Shown: positions 1 to 5,606 of the stretch, piece by piece
Layout: every line of letters starts with the position of its first letter
Numbering within the stretch: the first letter of the stretch is position 1
From: Caryophanales bacterium UBA4100
GTDB lineage: Bacteria; Bacillota; Bacilli; Paenibacillales; UBA4045
DNA: 8,093 bases
Reading direction: 5' to 3'
Assembly: GCA_002383285.1 (NCBI GenBank)
Contig: DFXU01000013.1
Span: forward strand, 1-8,093
Notes under the pieces: generated by a model
The model's database searches: none
Seen by the model: the letters and a program-made list of their open reading frames with translations, nothing else
Told to the model about the DNA's origin: nothing
Program-made: the position numbers and the translations under genes

Positions 1-259
1 TAACGTCTAAGAATAAGCTTTTGGCAGGATTATTATTTAGCTTTACATTGAATAGCTTTAATTGATGCTCTTCAACTTCGAGTAATTCCCATTCCTCAGT
101 TTGATCGACTTGGTGAGCCTCTAGGAATGTAATGTATTCCTGTTCTGCTTCGTATGGATGGTCCCAGAATTTCGTACCGAAGAATGGAATATCATAATTA
201 TTAATGAGATGACAGGTGAAAATTTCAGATGATTGCTTGTGTTTTAGTATGAATGGCAT
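1..259 (-). CDS. Hypothetical protein, C-terminus cut by the left window edge
   Basis: Reading the minus strand from the ATG at 259 gives 86 uninterrupted codons running off the left edge. The product begins MPFILKHKQSSEIFTC and its last visible residues are KSLFLDV. The start is supported by an AGGGGG ribosome binding site at 266-271, six bases upstream. The visible part is soluble-looking, rich in acidic and aromatic residues, with no signal peptide, no membrane segment and no motif I recognise. The gene is divergent from the methyltransferase operon, about 105 bases apart, so the two may share a control region. I cannot assign a family. That it is a real gene rests on the open frame, the good ribosome binding site and protein-like composition. 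Confidence 0.75.
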   Translation of the reverse strand, partial: MPFILKHKQSSEIFTCHLINNYDIPFFGTKFWDHPYEAEQEYITFLEAHQVDQTEEWELLEVEEHQLKLFNVKLNNNPAKSLFLDV

Positions 260-311
260 AATAATCCCCCTGATTTGAATTGTGTTTATCCCATCATATC
301 ATAATGAATGC

Positions 312-317
312 TATAAT
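312..317 (+). promoter_or_regulatory. Candidate -10 box for the methyltransferase operon
   Basis: A perfect TATAAT lies 47 bases upstream of the methyltransferase start. No recognisable -35 box sits 16-18 bases before it, and the region is AT-rich, so a chance match is possible. Confidence 0.3.
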
Positions 318-351
318 TAATGAGTTGAATTTAAGAACTATGTATTCCTGT

Positions 352-357
352 GGAGGG
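352..357 (+). promoter_or_regulatory. Ribosome binding site deciding the methyltransferase start
   Basis: GGAGGG lies seven bases before the ATG at 365. It overlaps the upstream in-frame GTG at 350, which therefore cannot be the initiation codon served by this site. This favours the shorter protein. Confidence 0.85.
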
Positions 358-364
358 TATCATC

Positions 365-1099
365 ATGACGGATTGGTATAAGCAAAGCTTTGGAGAAGAT
401 TATTTACTCGTTTACAAGCACCGTGATTTTGCTGGAGCATATCGAGAGGTTGAAGCGATGACACAGTGGCTGCAATTACCAGCGGGTGCAGAGATATTCG
501 ACTTGTGCTGTGGGATGGGACGCCATTCTCTTGCGCTTACGGATTTAGGATATCAGGTGACGGGGATGGATTTGTCTGAGGTTCTGCTGCGAGAAGCTCG
601 AATTGCAGATGTGAATGAAGCTGTACATTGGGTGCATGGAGATATGCGTGCCATTCCTATGGATAAAACCTTCGATGCAGTTGTGAACCTATTTACATCC
701 TTCGGTTATTTTGATGATATGGCTGAGAACGTGCAAGTGCTCCATGTAATTGAACGTTTACTTAAGCCTGGGGGTCGATTTCTCATTGATTATCTAAATC
801 CCGAGGCTGTGAGAAGAAATCTCGTCCCATATTCCGAACGCATCGAAGGAGATATTACAATTAAGGAGTATCGGCGAATTGAAGATGGTAGCGTGAAGAA
901 GGATATCGTTATGTCGGAACCACCTAAAGAAGAGCGACGATATTCAGAGCAGGTTAAACTTTATGAATTATCTGATTTTAATCATATGCTCTCCTCTACC
1001 TCGCTGGAAATTTCAGCGGTATATGGAGATTATGCAGGCTCAGCTTATGATCATGCTACGTCCGCGAGACTCATTATGGTTGGTTCAAGGAAGGAATAA
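365..1099 (+). CDS. Class I SAM-dependent methyltransferase
   Basis: The 244-residue product begins MTDWYKQSFGEDYL. It has a Rossmann-type methyltransferase core. Motif I is DLCCGMGRH at residues 46-54 (the SAM-binding glycine loop). GMDLSEVLL at 67-75 ends the second strand, with Asp as the ribose-binding acid. GDMR at 92-95 and NLFTSFGYF at 108-116 fit motifs III-IV, and LLKPGGRFLIDY at 132-143 is the usual post-motif strand. The C-terminal 90 residues form a less conserved substrate-side region. The family (Methyltransf_11/25 type) methylates many small molecules, so the substrate cannot be read from sequence. The start is fixed by GGAGGG seven bases upstream. It is the first gene of a two-gene operon with the MBL-fold hydrolase, which starts 3 bases after its stop. 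No signal peptide; cytoplasmic. Confidence 0.9.
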   Translation: MTDWYKQSFGEDYLLVYKHRDFAGAYREVEAMTQWLQLPAGAEIFDLCCGMGRHSLALTDLGYQVTGMDLSEVLLREARIADVNEAVHWVHGDMRAIPMDKTFDAVVNLFTSFGYFDDMAENVQVLHVIERLLKPGGRFLIDYLNPEAVRRNLVPYSERIEGDITIKEYRRIEDGSVKKDIVMSEPPKEERRYSEQVKLYELSDFNHMLSSTSLEISAVYGDYAGSAYDHATSARLIMVGSRKE

Positions 1100-1102
1100 A
1101 GA

Positions 1103-2095
1103 ATGTCGGGTAATCGGAATTTTATTGAGCAACGTGCTGAGCATATTTATCAAGTTAAGGTCCCGCTGCCTTTTCCACTCCGCTTTGTGAATGCTTATGT
1201 GGTGAAGGGATTAGAGGGTTATACGGTTATTGACCCAGGCATACATACGGCTGATACGGAAGCATGCTGGCATGAAGCATTACGACTCATGAAGCTTAAA
1301 TACTCAGATATCCAGCAGATTGTATTAACACATCATCATCCTGATCATTATGGCTTATCTGGTTGGTTGCAACAGGAAACTGGGGCGCAGGTATGGATGT
1401 CCGAGGCCGGGAAACGGCAGGTAGATTATCTGTGGGGTTCATACCGAAGGGGAACAGTGGACTTGCATCATTTGTTTATGTTACATGGTATGGAGTCGCA
1501 AGTCGGGAACGCACTGGTCGAGCATATGGAGGACTTTATTGGTCTTGTATCACCACACCCTAAGGTTAGTTTGATTAATTCCAATGAGTTGTTCATGCTG
1601 GGCGATCATAAGTACCAGCCGATTCATGCACCTGGACATGCATATGGCCAGCTTATGTTCTATCGTGAATCTAGTGGTGAGCTATTCTGTGGTGATCAAG
1701 TGCTTCCTCAGATTACACCGAACATTGGTCTGTTACCACTTCCAGGTATGGATGACAATCCGCTGCAGTCCTTTCTAGACAGTCTGGCGTTCATATCGAC
1801 ATTACCTATCAAGATCGCTTATCCCGGTCATCGCGACCCCTTTGTCGGCTTTGCGGAGCGTTGCCACGAGATCATCGCTCATCACCGTGATCGATTGGAT
1901 CGATTAATTGTGATGATAGATGAACCGCGTAACGCTTATGAGCTTTGCTTAAGGTTTTTTGGAAGTAAATTGTCAATCCACCAGCTCCGCTTTGCCATGG
2001 CGGAAACGCTAGCCCATCTTGCTTACCTTCGTGAGTTGGGTAAAGTAACAGAAGTGCTAAGCGGCAATATTGTTAATTATCACAGATTGGATTAA
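1103..2095 (+). CDS. MBL-fold metallo-hydrolase with C-terminal winged-helix-like region
   Basis: A 330-residue metallo-beta-lactamase-fold protein with an apparently complete set of metal ligands. The HxHxDH motif is in THHHPDH (H77, H79, D81, H82). H179 is in APGHA, the bridging acid D198 is in CGDQ, and H243 is in YPGH. The last 70 or so residues (about 260-330) are helical with a short hydrophobic hairpin-like end and resemble the winged-helix tail of LACTB2/YqjP-type hydrolases. Such proteins cleave esters, thioesters or nucleic acids; the real substrate here is unknown. The ribosome binding site AAGGAAGG (1087-1094) lies inside the end of the methyltransferase gene, eight bases before the ATG, so the two genes are very probably cotranscribed and translationally coupled. 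No signal peptide, so a cytoplasmic role is more likely than beta-lactam resistance. Confidence 0.9.
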   Translation: MSGNRNFIEQRAEHIYQVKVPLPFPLRFVNAYVVKGLEGYTVIDPGIHTADTEACWHEALRLMKLKYSDIQQIVLTHHHPDHYGLSGWLQQETGAQVWMSEAGKRQVDYLWGSYRRGTVDLHHLFMLHGMESQVGNALVEHMEDFIGLVSPHPKVSLINSNELFMLGDHKYQPIHAPGHAYGQLMFYRESSGELFCGDQVLPQITPNIGLLPLPGMDDNPLQSFLDSLAFISTLPIKIAYPGHRDPFVGFAERCHEIIAHHRDRLDRLIVMIDEPRNAYELCLRFFGSKLSIHQLRFAMAETLAHLAYLRELGKVTEVLSGNIVNYHRLD

Positions 2096-2135
2096 GGTAG
2101 CAAATATAGAACTAAGCTCATAAAGCTTCAAACTT

Positions 2136-2180
2136 TGTAGACAAGAGAAGATGAGCAACAATTATCTCCTCTTGTCTACA
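2136..2180. terminator. Bidirectional hairpin between convergent genes
   Basis: A perfect 12-bp inverted repeat (2136-2147 with 2169-2180) continues inward, after one mismatch, with AGAT/ATCT plus a G-U pair. It lies between the stops of the MBL hydrolase and the convergent PgpA-family gene. The flanking U-tracts are weak on both sides (GTTATTTG on plus, AAGTTTG on minus). The position and long stem still support a terminator serving both genes. Confidence 0.75.
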
Positions 2181-2202
2181 GTTATTTGTACCGAGTCTTA
2201 AT

Positions 2203-2757
2203 CTACTGTTGTTGCTGTTGTTGCTGTTGTTGCGCGATCTTGTTTGCTGCGTCTTCTTCCTTACCCTCCTGAAGATTGTGGGCAATACGGCTGCTAGCTG
2301 AAGCAGCTATTGCTCCTACAATGTCATCTAAGAATGTATGACATTGTGGTCCGCCCTTCTTGTTCAATTCCTTCAGAATCCCAGGTTTAAGCTTATCGAC
2401 ATAGCCGAAATTTGTCATCCCAATACTCCCGTACACATTTACTATGGACAAGGCCAGTATTTCGTCGCAGCCATATAAGCCTTCATCGTGCTGGATCATA
2501 TCTTGTAATGGCTGCAATAGCTTACCTTCCTCTGCTAAGATATCAAGCTGAATACCCGTTAGTACTGCATTCTGAACTTCCCTCTTGGTTAATACCATGT
2601 CTACGTTATGAATACATTCTTCTAAAGTTAAATTAGGAAAGTAATCCTTCTGCAGGAATAATACAAGCTCGGCAATATGATGTTTCTCTACGCCTCTTTG
2701 TACTAACCACTTCTCCGTTGTCTCAGCTACTTTTTTACTATCTAGAGAATACGCCAT
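2203..2757 (-). CDS. pgpA: Phosphatidylglycerophosphatase A family protein (YutG-like)
   Basis: The 184-residue protein begins MAYSLDSKKVAE. It carries the family signature GYVDKLKPG at 118-126 and CHTFLDDIVGAIAAS at 139-153, where H140, D144 and D145 are the likely metal and catalytic residues. PgpA enzymes dephosphorylate phosphatidylglycerol phosphate. This Gram-positive YutG/YpjQ-like branch is soluble, without the membrane helices of the enterobacterial enzyme, so its true substrate is less certain. The start at 2757 is preferred over the in-frame ATG at 2763 because the GGAGGG at 2764-2769 touches the latter but is six bases from the former. The C-terminus is odd: after about 175 normal residues come nine consecutive glutamines and the stop. 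The gene stands alone, convergent with the MBL hydrolase gene and divergent from gerM. Confidence 0.88.
   Translation of the reverse strand: MAYSLDSKKVAETTEKWLVQRGVEKHHIAELVLFLQKDYFPNLTLEECIHNVDMVLTKREVQNAVLTGIQLDILAEEGKLLQPLQDMIQHDEGLYGCDEILALSIVNVYGSIGMTNFGYVDKLKPGILKELNKKGGPQCHTFLDDIVGAIAASASSRIAHNLQEGKEEDAANKIAQQQQQQQQQ
2206..2232 (-). repeat. CAACAACAG x3 repeat encoding a nine-glutamine tail
   Basis: Three perfect head-to-tail copies of the 9-base unit CAACAACAG (minus strand) immediately precede the stop codon and encode Q176-Q184 of the PgpA-family protein. Because the unit is a multiple of three, gain or loss of copies changes only the tail length and keeps the frame. Confidence 0.95.
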
Positions 2758-2763
2758 ATTCAT

Positions 2764-2769
2764 CCCTCC
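2764..2769 (-). promoter_or_regulatory. Ribosome binding site deciding the PgpA-family start
   Basis: GGAGGG on the minus strand abuts the first in-frame ATG (2763) with no spacer but sits six bases from the second (2757). Normal spacing therefore selects the second ATG. Confidence 0.85.
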
Positions 2770-2839
2770 AAAAATTATCTGTAATGCACTTCATCGTAAC
2801 ATATTCCAATCTATTCTTAAATGATGTACAAACATAAGG

Positions 2840-2891
2840 TTAGGATTTGAGGACAAATTCGGTATAAAAACAAGCTAGGCTCGTATACATA
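2840..2891 (+). promoter_or_regulatory. Candidate promoter region of gerM
   Basis: Two overlapping weak readings exist. One is sigma-A-like: TTAGGA (2840-2845), a 17-base spacer, then TATAAA (2863-2868). The other is sigma-E-like: GTATAAA (2862-2868), a 15-base spacer, then TATACATA (2884-2891), close to the sporulation mother-cell -10 pattern CATACAnT. The second would fit a sporulation role of GerM, but neither match is strong. The leader to the ATG would be about 85-110 bases. Confidence 0.25.
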
Positions 2892-2985
2892 GGAATAAAG
2901 AATGCATTAAAACTAAGCAAATGCTTACGAGGTAGTGTTATCGATTGCTATCGCATTCATCAAAAACTTTTAGGAGGGTGTAACC

Positions 2986-4041
2986 ATGAAGCGTATTCGA
3001 TTCATTCGCCGGTTGTTACTAGTAGGTCTCGTATCGATTCCACTGCTTCTGTCGGGATGTGGGTGGTTTGGAGCCGAGGAGACTAGCACGAAGATTGATC
3101 CACCGCAGGTGGATTACGAGCTAGAGACAGAAATATTCACAGACATTGCAGATGAAGAGGTAATGGCTGAGCCTGGGCAGCTGGCACCAGTAACGTTGTA
3201 CTATAAGGATGCGCAGGGATATGTCGCTCCAATTGGCTTGCAATTACCCTATAAGGAAGGGATCGCGAAGCTAGCCTTGGAGTATATGGTCGATGGTGGA
3301 CCAGCGGAGGGGATGCTACCAGCTGGATTTAGCGCACTTCTACCGAAGGGTACTTCCATTGTAACGAATATAACCAAGGATGGTTTGGCAATTGTGGACT
3401 TCTCTGAAGACTTTACTCAATATAATCCTCAGGATGAGAGGAAAATATTAGAGTCCATTACATGGACGTTAACCGGCTTTAACTCTGTTAAGCAGGTAGA
3501 AATCTGGGTAGAGGGCAAGGAGCTCAAACAAATGCCAGTTGATGGAACACCTCTTGACGAGCCTCTAACTAGAGGAATGGGAATAAACCTGGAAAGGAAC
3601 GCCAATATAAATCCTGCCATGGCTTCTGCAGTTACCCTATACTTTCAAGGACAGAATGTTGACAATTACGCATACTATGTGCCGGTCACTCGTCTTATTC
3701 AATACAACGATGATTTGACTTCTGCAGTTGTTAATGAATTGGTGGAAGGTCCCGCAGCGGAATCATCGTTATTAAGTGTAATGGCTGCTACAACTGAGGT
3801 GCTCAATGTTGAGAAGAAGGAAGATACGGTTATTGTGAATTTTGGAAATAATATTATGGGATCTGACCAGAAGGTTTCTGCAAATAGCTTACAAGCATTA
3901 GTTCTATCATTGACTGAACAGGTTGATGTTCCTAAGGTGCAGATTATGATTGATGGTAAGGCGGCTGTTTCTACCTCAGATCAGATTAATTATTCATCAG
4001 CGGTTACACGGCCAACGCAGGTAAACCCTCAGAAACTATAG
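2986..4041 (+). CDS. gerM: GerM-like sporulation/germination lipoprotein with two GerMN domains
   Basis: The 351-residue product begins with a lipoprotein signal: basic MKRIRFIRR, a hydrophobic core and the lipobox LLSGC, with the lipidated cysteine at residue 25. Two GerMN repeats follow, at about 65-180 and 213-326. Each has a VTLYY/VTLYF strand near its start, a conserved helix with a G-PAE turn (DGGPAEG, EGPAAES), a VDFS/VNFG strand, and a final VEIWVEGK/VQIMIDGK strand. B. subtilis GerM has the same two-domain lipoprotein layout and is needed for normal sporulation and germination. Here it should be anchored on the outer face of a membrane. The ribosome binding site is AGGAGGG at 2972-2978, seven bases before the ATG. 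The neighbours rph and rdgB downstream match the B. subtilis order; racE does not lie upstream as it does there. Confidence 0.92.
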   Translation: MKRIRFIRRLLLVGLVSIPLLLSGCGWFGAEETSTKIDPPQVDYELETEIFTDIADEEVMAEPGQLAPVTLYYKDAQGYVAPIGLQLPYKEGIAKLALEYMVDGGPAEGMLPAGFSALLPKGTSIVTNITKDGLAIVDFSEDFTQYNPQDERKILESITWTLTGFNSVKQVEIWVEGKELKQMPVDGTPLDEPLTRGMGINLERNANINPAMASAVTLYFQGQNVDNYAYYVPVTRLIQYNDDLTSAVVNELVEGPAAESSLLSVMAATTEVLNVEKKEDTVIVNFGNNIMGSDQKVSANSLQALVLSLTEQVDVPKVQIMIDGKAAVSTSDQINYSSAVTRPTQVNPQKL

Positions 4042-4096
4042 TATTAACAAATTCGTATAAAATACACCTGAAATCTTCATATTAAGGATAGAATGA

Positions 4097-4127
4097 AGTG
4101 CCTCTACGATTTTAAGGTAGGGGCACT
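4097..4127 (+). terminator. Hairpin between gerM and rph, probable terminator or attenuator
   Basis: An 11-bp stem with a single G-U pair (4097-4107 with 4117-4127) closes a nine-base loop. It begins 55 bases after the gerM stop. It is followed only by AAATTTGAG, a poor U-tract, so read-through into rph is likely. Confidence 0.6.
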
Positions 4128-4146
4128 AAATTTGAGATGTCTTTAA

Positions 4147-4178
4147 TTGATGTATTTATGGAGTGGGTTTGGTAGAAT
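4147..4178 (+). promoter_or_regulatory. Probable extended -10 promoter for rph-rdgB
   Basis: TAGAAT (4173-4178) is preceded by TGG (4170-4172), giving an extended -10 element. A TTGATG that could act as -35 lies at 4147-4152, but its 20-base spacing is too long, so recognition would rest on the TGn element. Transcription would start near 4185, about 28 bases before the rph start and just downstream of the hairpin that follows gerM. Confidence 0.5.
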
Positions 4179-4212
4179 GAAGAAAATCTTATTTTTATAG
4201 GAGCTGTTAATA

Positions 4213-4950
4213 TTGAGATCTAATGGTCGAAAGGGAGATGAGCTAAGAGCCGTTTCCATTACACCTGATGTGAATAAATACGCTGAGGGCTCAGTGCTTA
4301 TCGAGTTTGGCGAAACTCGCGTATTATGTACTGCTTCATTGGAGGAGAAGGTTCCTCCATTCATGAAAGGTCAAGGCAAGGGTTGGGTAACAGCGGAATA
4401 CTCAATGCTTCCTAGAGCAACTCATACGAGAAATCAGCGTGAAGCAGCAAAAGGTAAATTGAGTGGAAGGACGATGGAAATTCAACGCTTGATTGGTAGA
4501 GCTTTACGATCTGTAGTTGAATTGGATAAGCTAGGAGAACGTACAATTACGTTGGACTGTGATGTGCTTCAAGCTGATGGCGGAACAAGAACAACCTCAA
4601 TTACCGGTGCTTTTGTAGCTATGATCATTGCGATGAATAAGCTTGTGAAGGATGGTAAACTCCAACAGATTCCTGTTACTGATTACCTAGCATCCGTAAG
4701 TGCGGGAGTAATCGATAATGAACCGAGGGTAGATTTATGCTACGAGGAGGACTCTAAAGCGAAGGTTGATATGAATGTTGTTATGACTGGCTCTGGAGCA
4801 TTAGTAGAAATTCAGGGTACTGGAGAGGAGTCTCCTTTCTCTAGAGAAGAATTAGATCAACTGCTCATCCTATCTGAGCAAGGTATTATGCAGCTCGTGG
4901 AAATTCAGAAGCAGACCTTAGAGAATATGGACATAAGGATTGGCATATAG
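4213..4950 (+). CDS. rph: Ribonuclease PH
   Basis: The 245-residue enzyme trims the 3' ends of tRNA precursors, using phosphate to release nucleoside diphosphates. The start is TTG. It is supported by AGGAG at 4199-4203 nine bases upstream and by the family-typical first residues MRSNGRKGDELR, which match the MR-DGR--DELR start of homologues. Visible family blocks are KGWVTAEYSMLPRAT (56-70), SGRTMEIQRLIGRALR (84-99, with R86 as a phosphate-contacting arginine), DCDVLQADGGTRTTSITGAF (115-134, with GTRT the phosphate-binding loop) and NEPRVDLCYEED...VDMNVVMTGSG (169-195, with D180 and D186 as acidic active-site residues). No region is missing and the length is standard. It is cytoplasmic, expected to be hexameric, and almost certainly cotranscribed with rdgB, which begins 2 bases after its stop. 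Confidence 0.97.
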   Translation: MRSNGRKGDELRAVSITPDVNKYAEGSVLIEFGETRVLCTASLEEKVPPFMKGQGKGWVTAEYSMLPRATHTRNQREAAKGKLSGRTMEIQRLIGRALRSVVELDKLGERTITLDCDVLQADGGTRTTSITGAFVAMIIAMNKLVKDGKLQQIPVTDYLASVSAGVIDNEPRVDLCYEEDSKAKVDMNVVMTGSGALVEIQGTGEESPFSREELDQLLILSEQGIMQLVEIQKQTLENMDIRIGI

Positions 4951-4952
4951 TC

Positions 4953-5606
4953 ATGCTGAGCACATCGTCAAGTCTTGTTGTCGCAACGACGAATAAAGGC
5001 AAGGTTAAGGAGCTAATTCATCGCTTAAAAGGAATGGACCTTAAGATATATAGCTTGTCTGAATTCCCCGAGATACCTCCCGTTGTAGAGGATGGTAATA
5101 CATTCCTTGCAAATGCAGAGATCAAAGCCAGGATCATCGGCGATGCTCTGAATTTGATCTCATTAGCCGATGATTCTGGTTTATGCGTAGATGCCTTACA
5201 TGGGGAGCCTGGGGTGTACTCGGCTAGGTATGCCGGAGAGCATGCTACTGATTTGGATAATGTGGATAAGTTACTGCATGAACTGAATACGCTGCCCTCA
5301 GCTGAAGTTAATGGGAACTACTCGAAGCCCATCCATCCAATGGGATACAAGCTGCTTAGCCCCGCTTACTTTGCTTGTGCATTAGTGCTGTACGATCCCT
5401 TGAGCAACCGTGTTATAAGAGTAGAAGAAACATGCCCTGGATGGATTATTGATAAACCTTCCGGTGAAGGTGGATTCGGTTATGATCCGATCTTTTACTT
5501 ACCTGAATATACTCGAACAATGGCTGAATTAACGGTAGAAGAGAAGAACAAGATCAGCCATCGAGGCAAGGCGCTAGATAGCTTGCTTAGTCAGTTAGGG
5601 TTGTGA
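4953..5606 (+). CDS. rdgB: XTP/dITP diphosphatase (RdgB/HAM1 family, YsnA-like)
   Basis: This is a 217-residue house-cleaning pyrophosphatase that hydrolyses XTP, dITP and ITP to monophosphates and keeps deaminated purines out of nucleic acids. Family motifs occur in order: VVATTNKGKVKE (9-20, nucleotide-binding start), ADDSGL (72-77, metal-binding acids), SARYAG (90-95), GEGGFGYDPIF (171-181) and KNKISHRGKAL (198-208). It is longer than the usual 195-200 residues because of about 20 extra residues near 114-137. Only a weak AAGG site is present, about 14 bases upstream, and the rph stop is 2 bases away, so translation probably depends on coupling to rph. Its last 20 bases overlap the convergent asnB gene. 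In B. subtilis, ysnB would follow; here it does not. Confidence 0.95.
   Translation: MLSTSSSLVVATTNKGKVKELIHRLKGMDLKIYSLSEFPEIPPVVEDGNTFLANAEIKARIIGDALNLISLADDSGLCVDALHGEPGVYSARYAGEHATDLDNVDKLLHELNTLPSAEVNGNYSKPIHPMGYKLLSPAYFACALVLYDPLSNRVIRVEETCPGWIIDKPSGEGGFGYDPIFYLPEYTRTMAELTVEEKNKISHRGKALDSLLSQLGL

Noticed and set aside
350..364. GTG at 350 as the methyltransferase start, adding MEGII
   Set aside because: It lies over the GGAGGG ribosome binding site that serves the ATG at 365.
963..1190. Plus-strand frame of 75 codons spanning the end of the methyltransferase gene and the start of the hydrolase gene
   Set aside because: It overlaps two well-supported genes in another frame and has no family signal.
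1103..2095. MBL-fold protein as a beta-lactamase
   Set aside because: There is no signal peptide, and the C-terminal winged-helix-like region and operon context point to a cytoplasmic hydrolase.
2758..2763. ATG at 2763 as the PgpA-family start, adding MN
   Set aside because: The GGAGGG site has no spacer to this ATG but correct spacing to the one at 2757.
3429..3620. Minus-strand frame inside gerM
   Set aside because: It is antisense to a clear GerMN-domain gene, has no ribosome binding site I can support and reads as a shadow.
4143..4364. Minus-strand frame of 73 codons over the rph promoter and start
   Set aside because: It is antisense to rph and its control region; no supporting start signal or recognisable protein.
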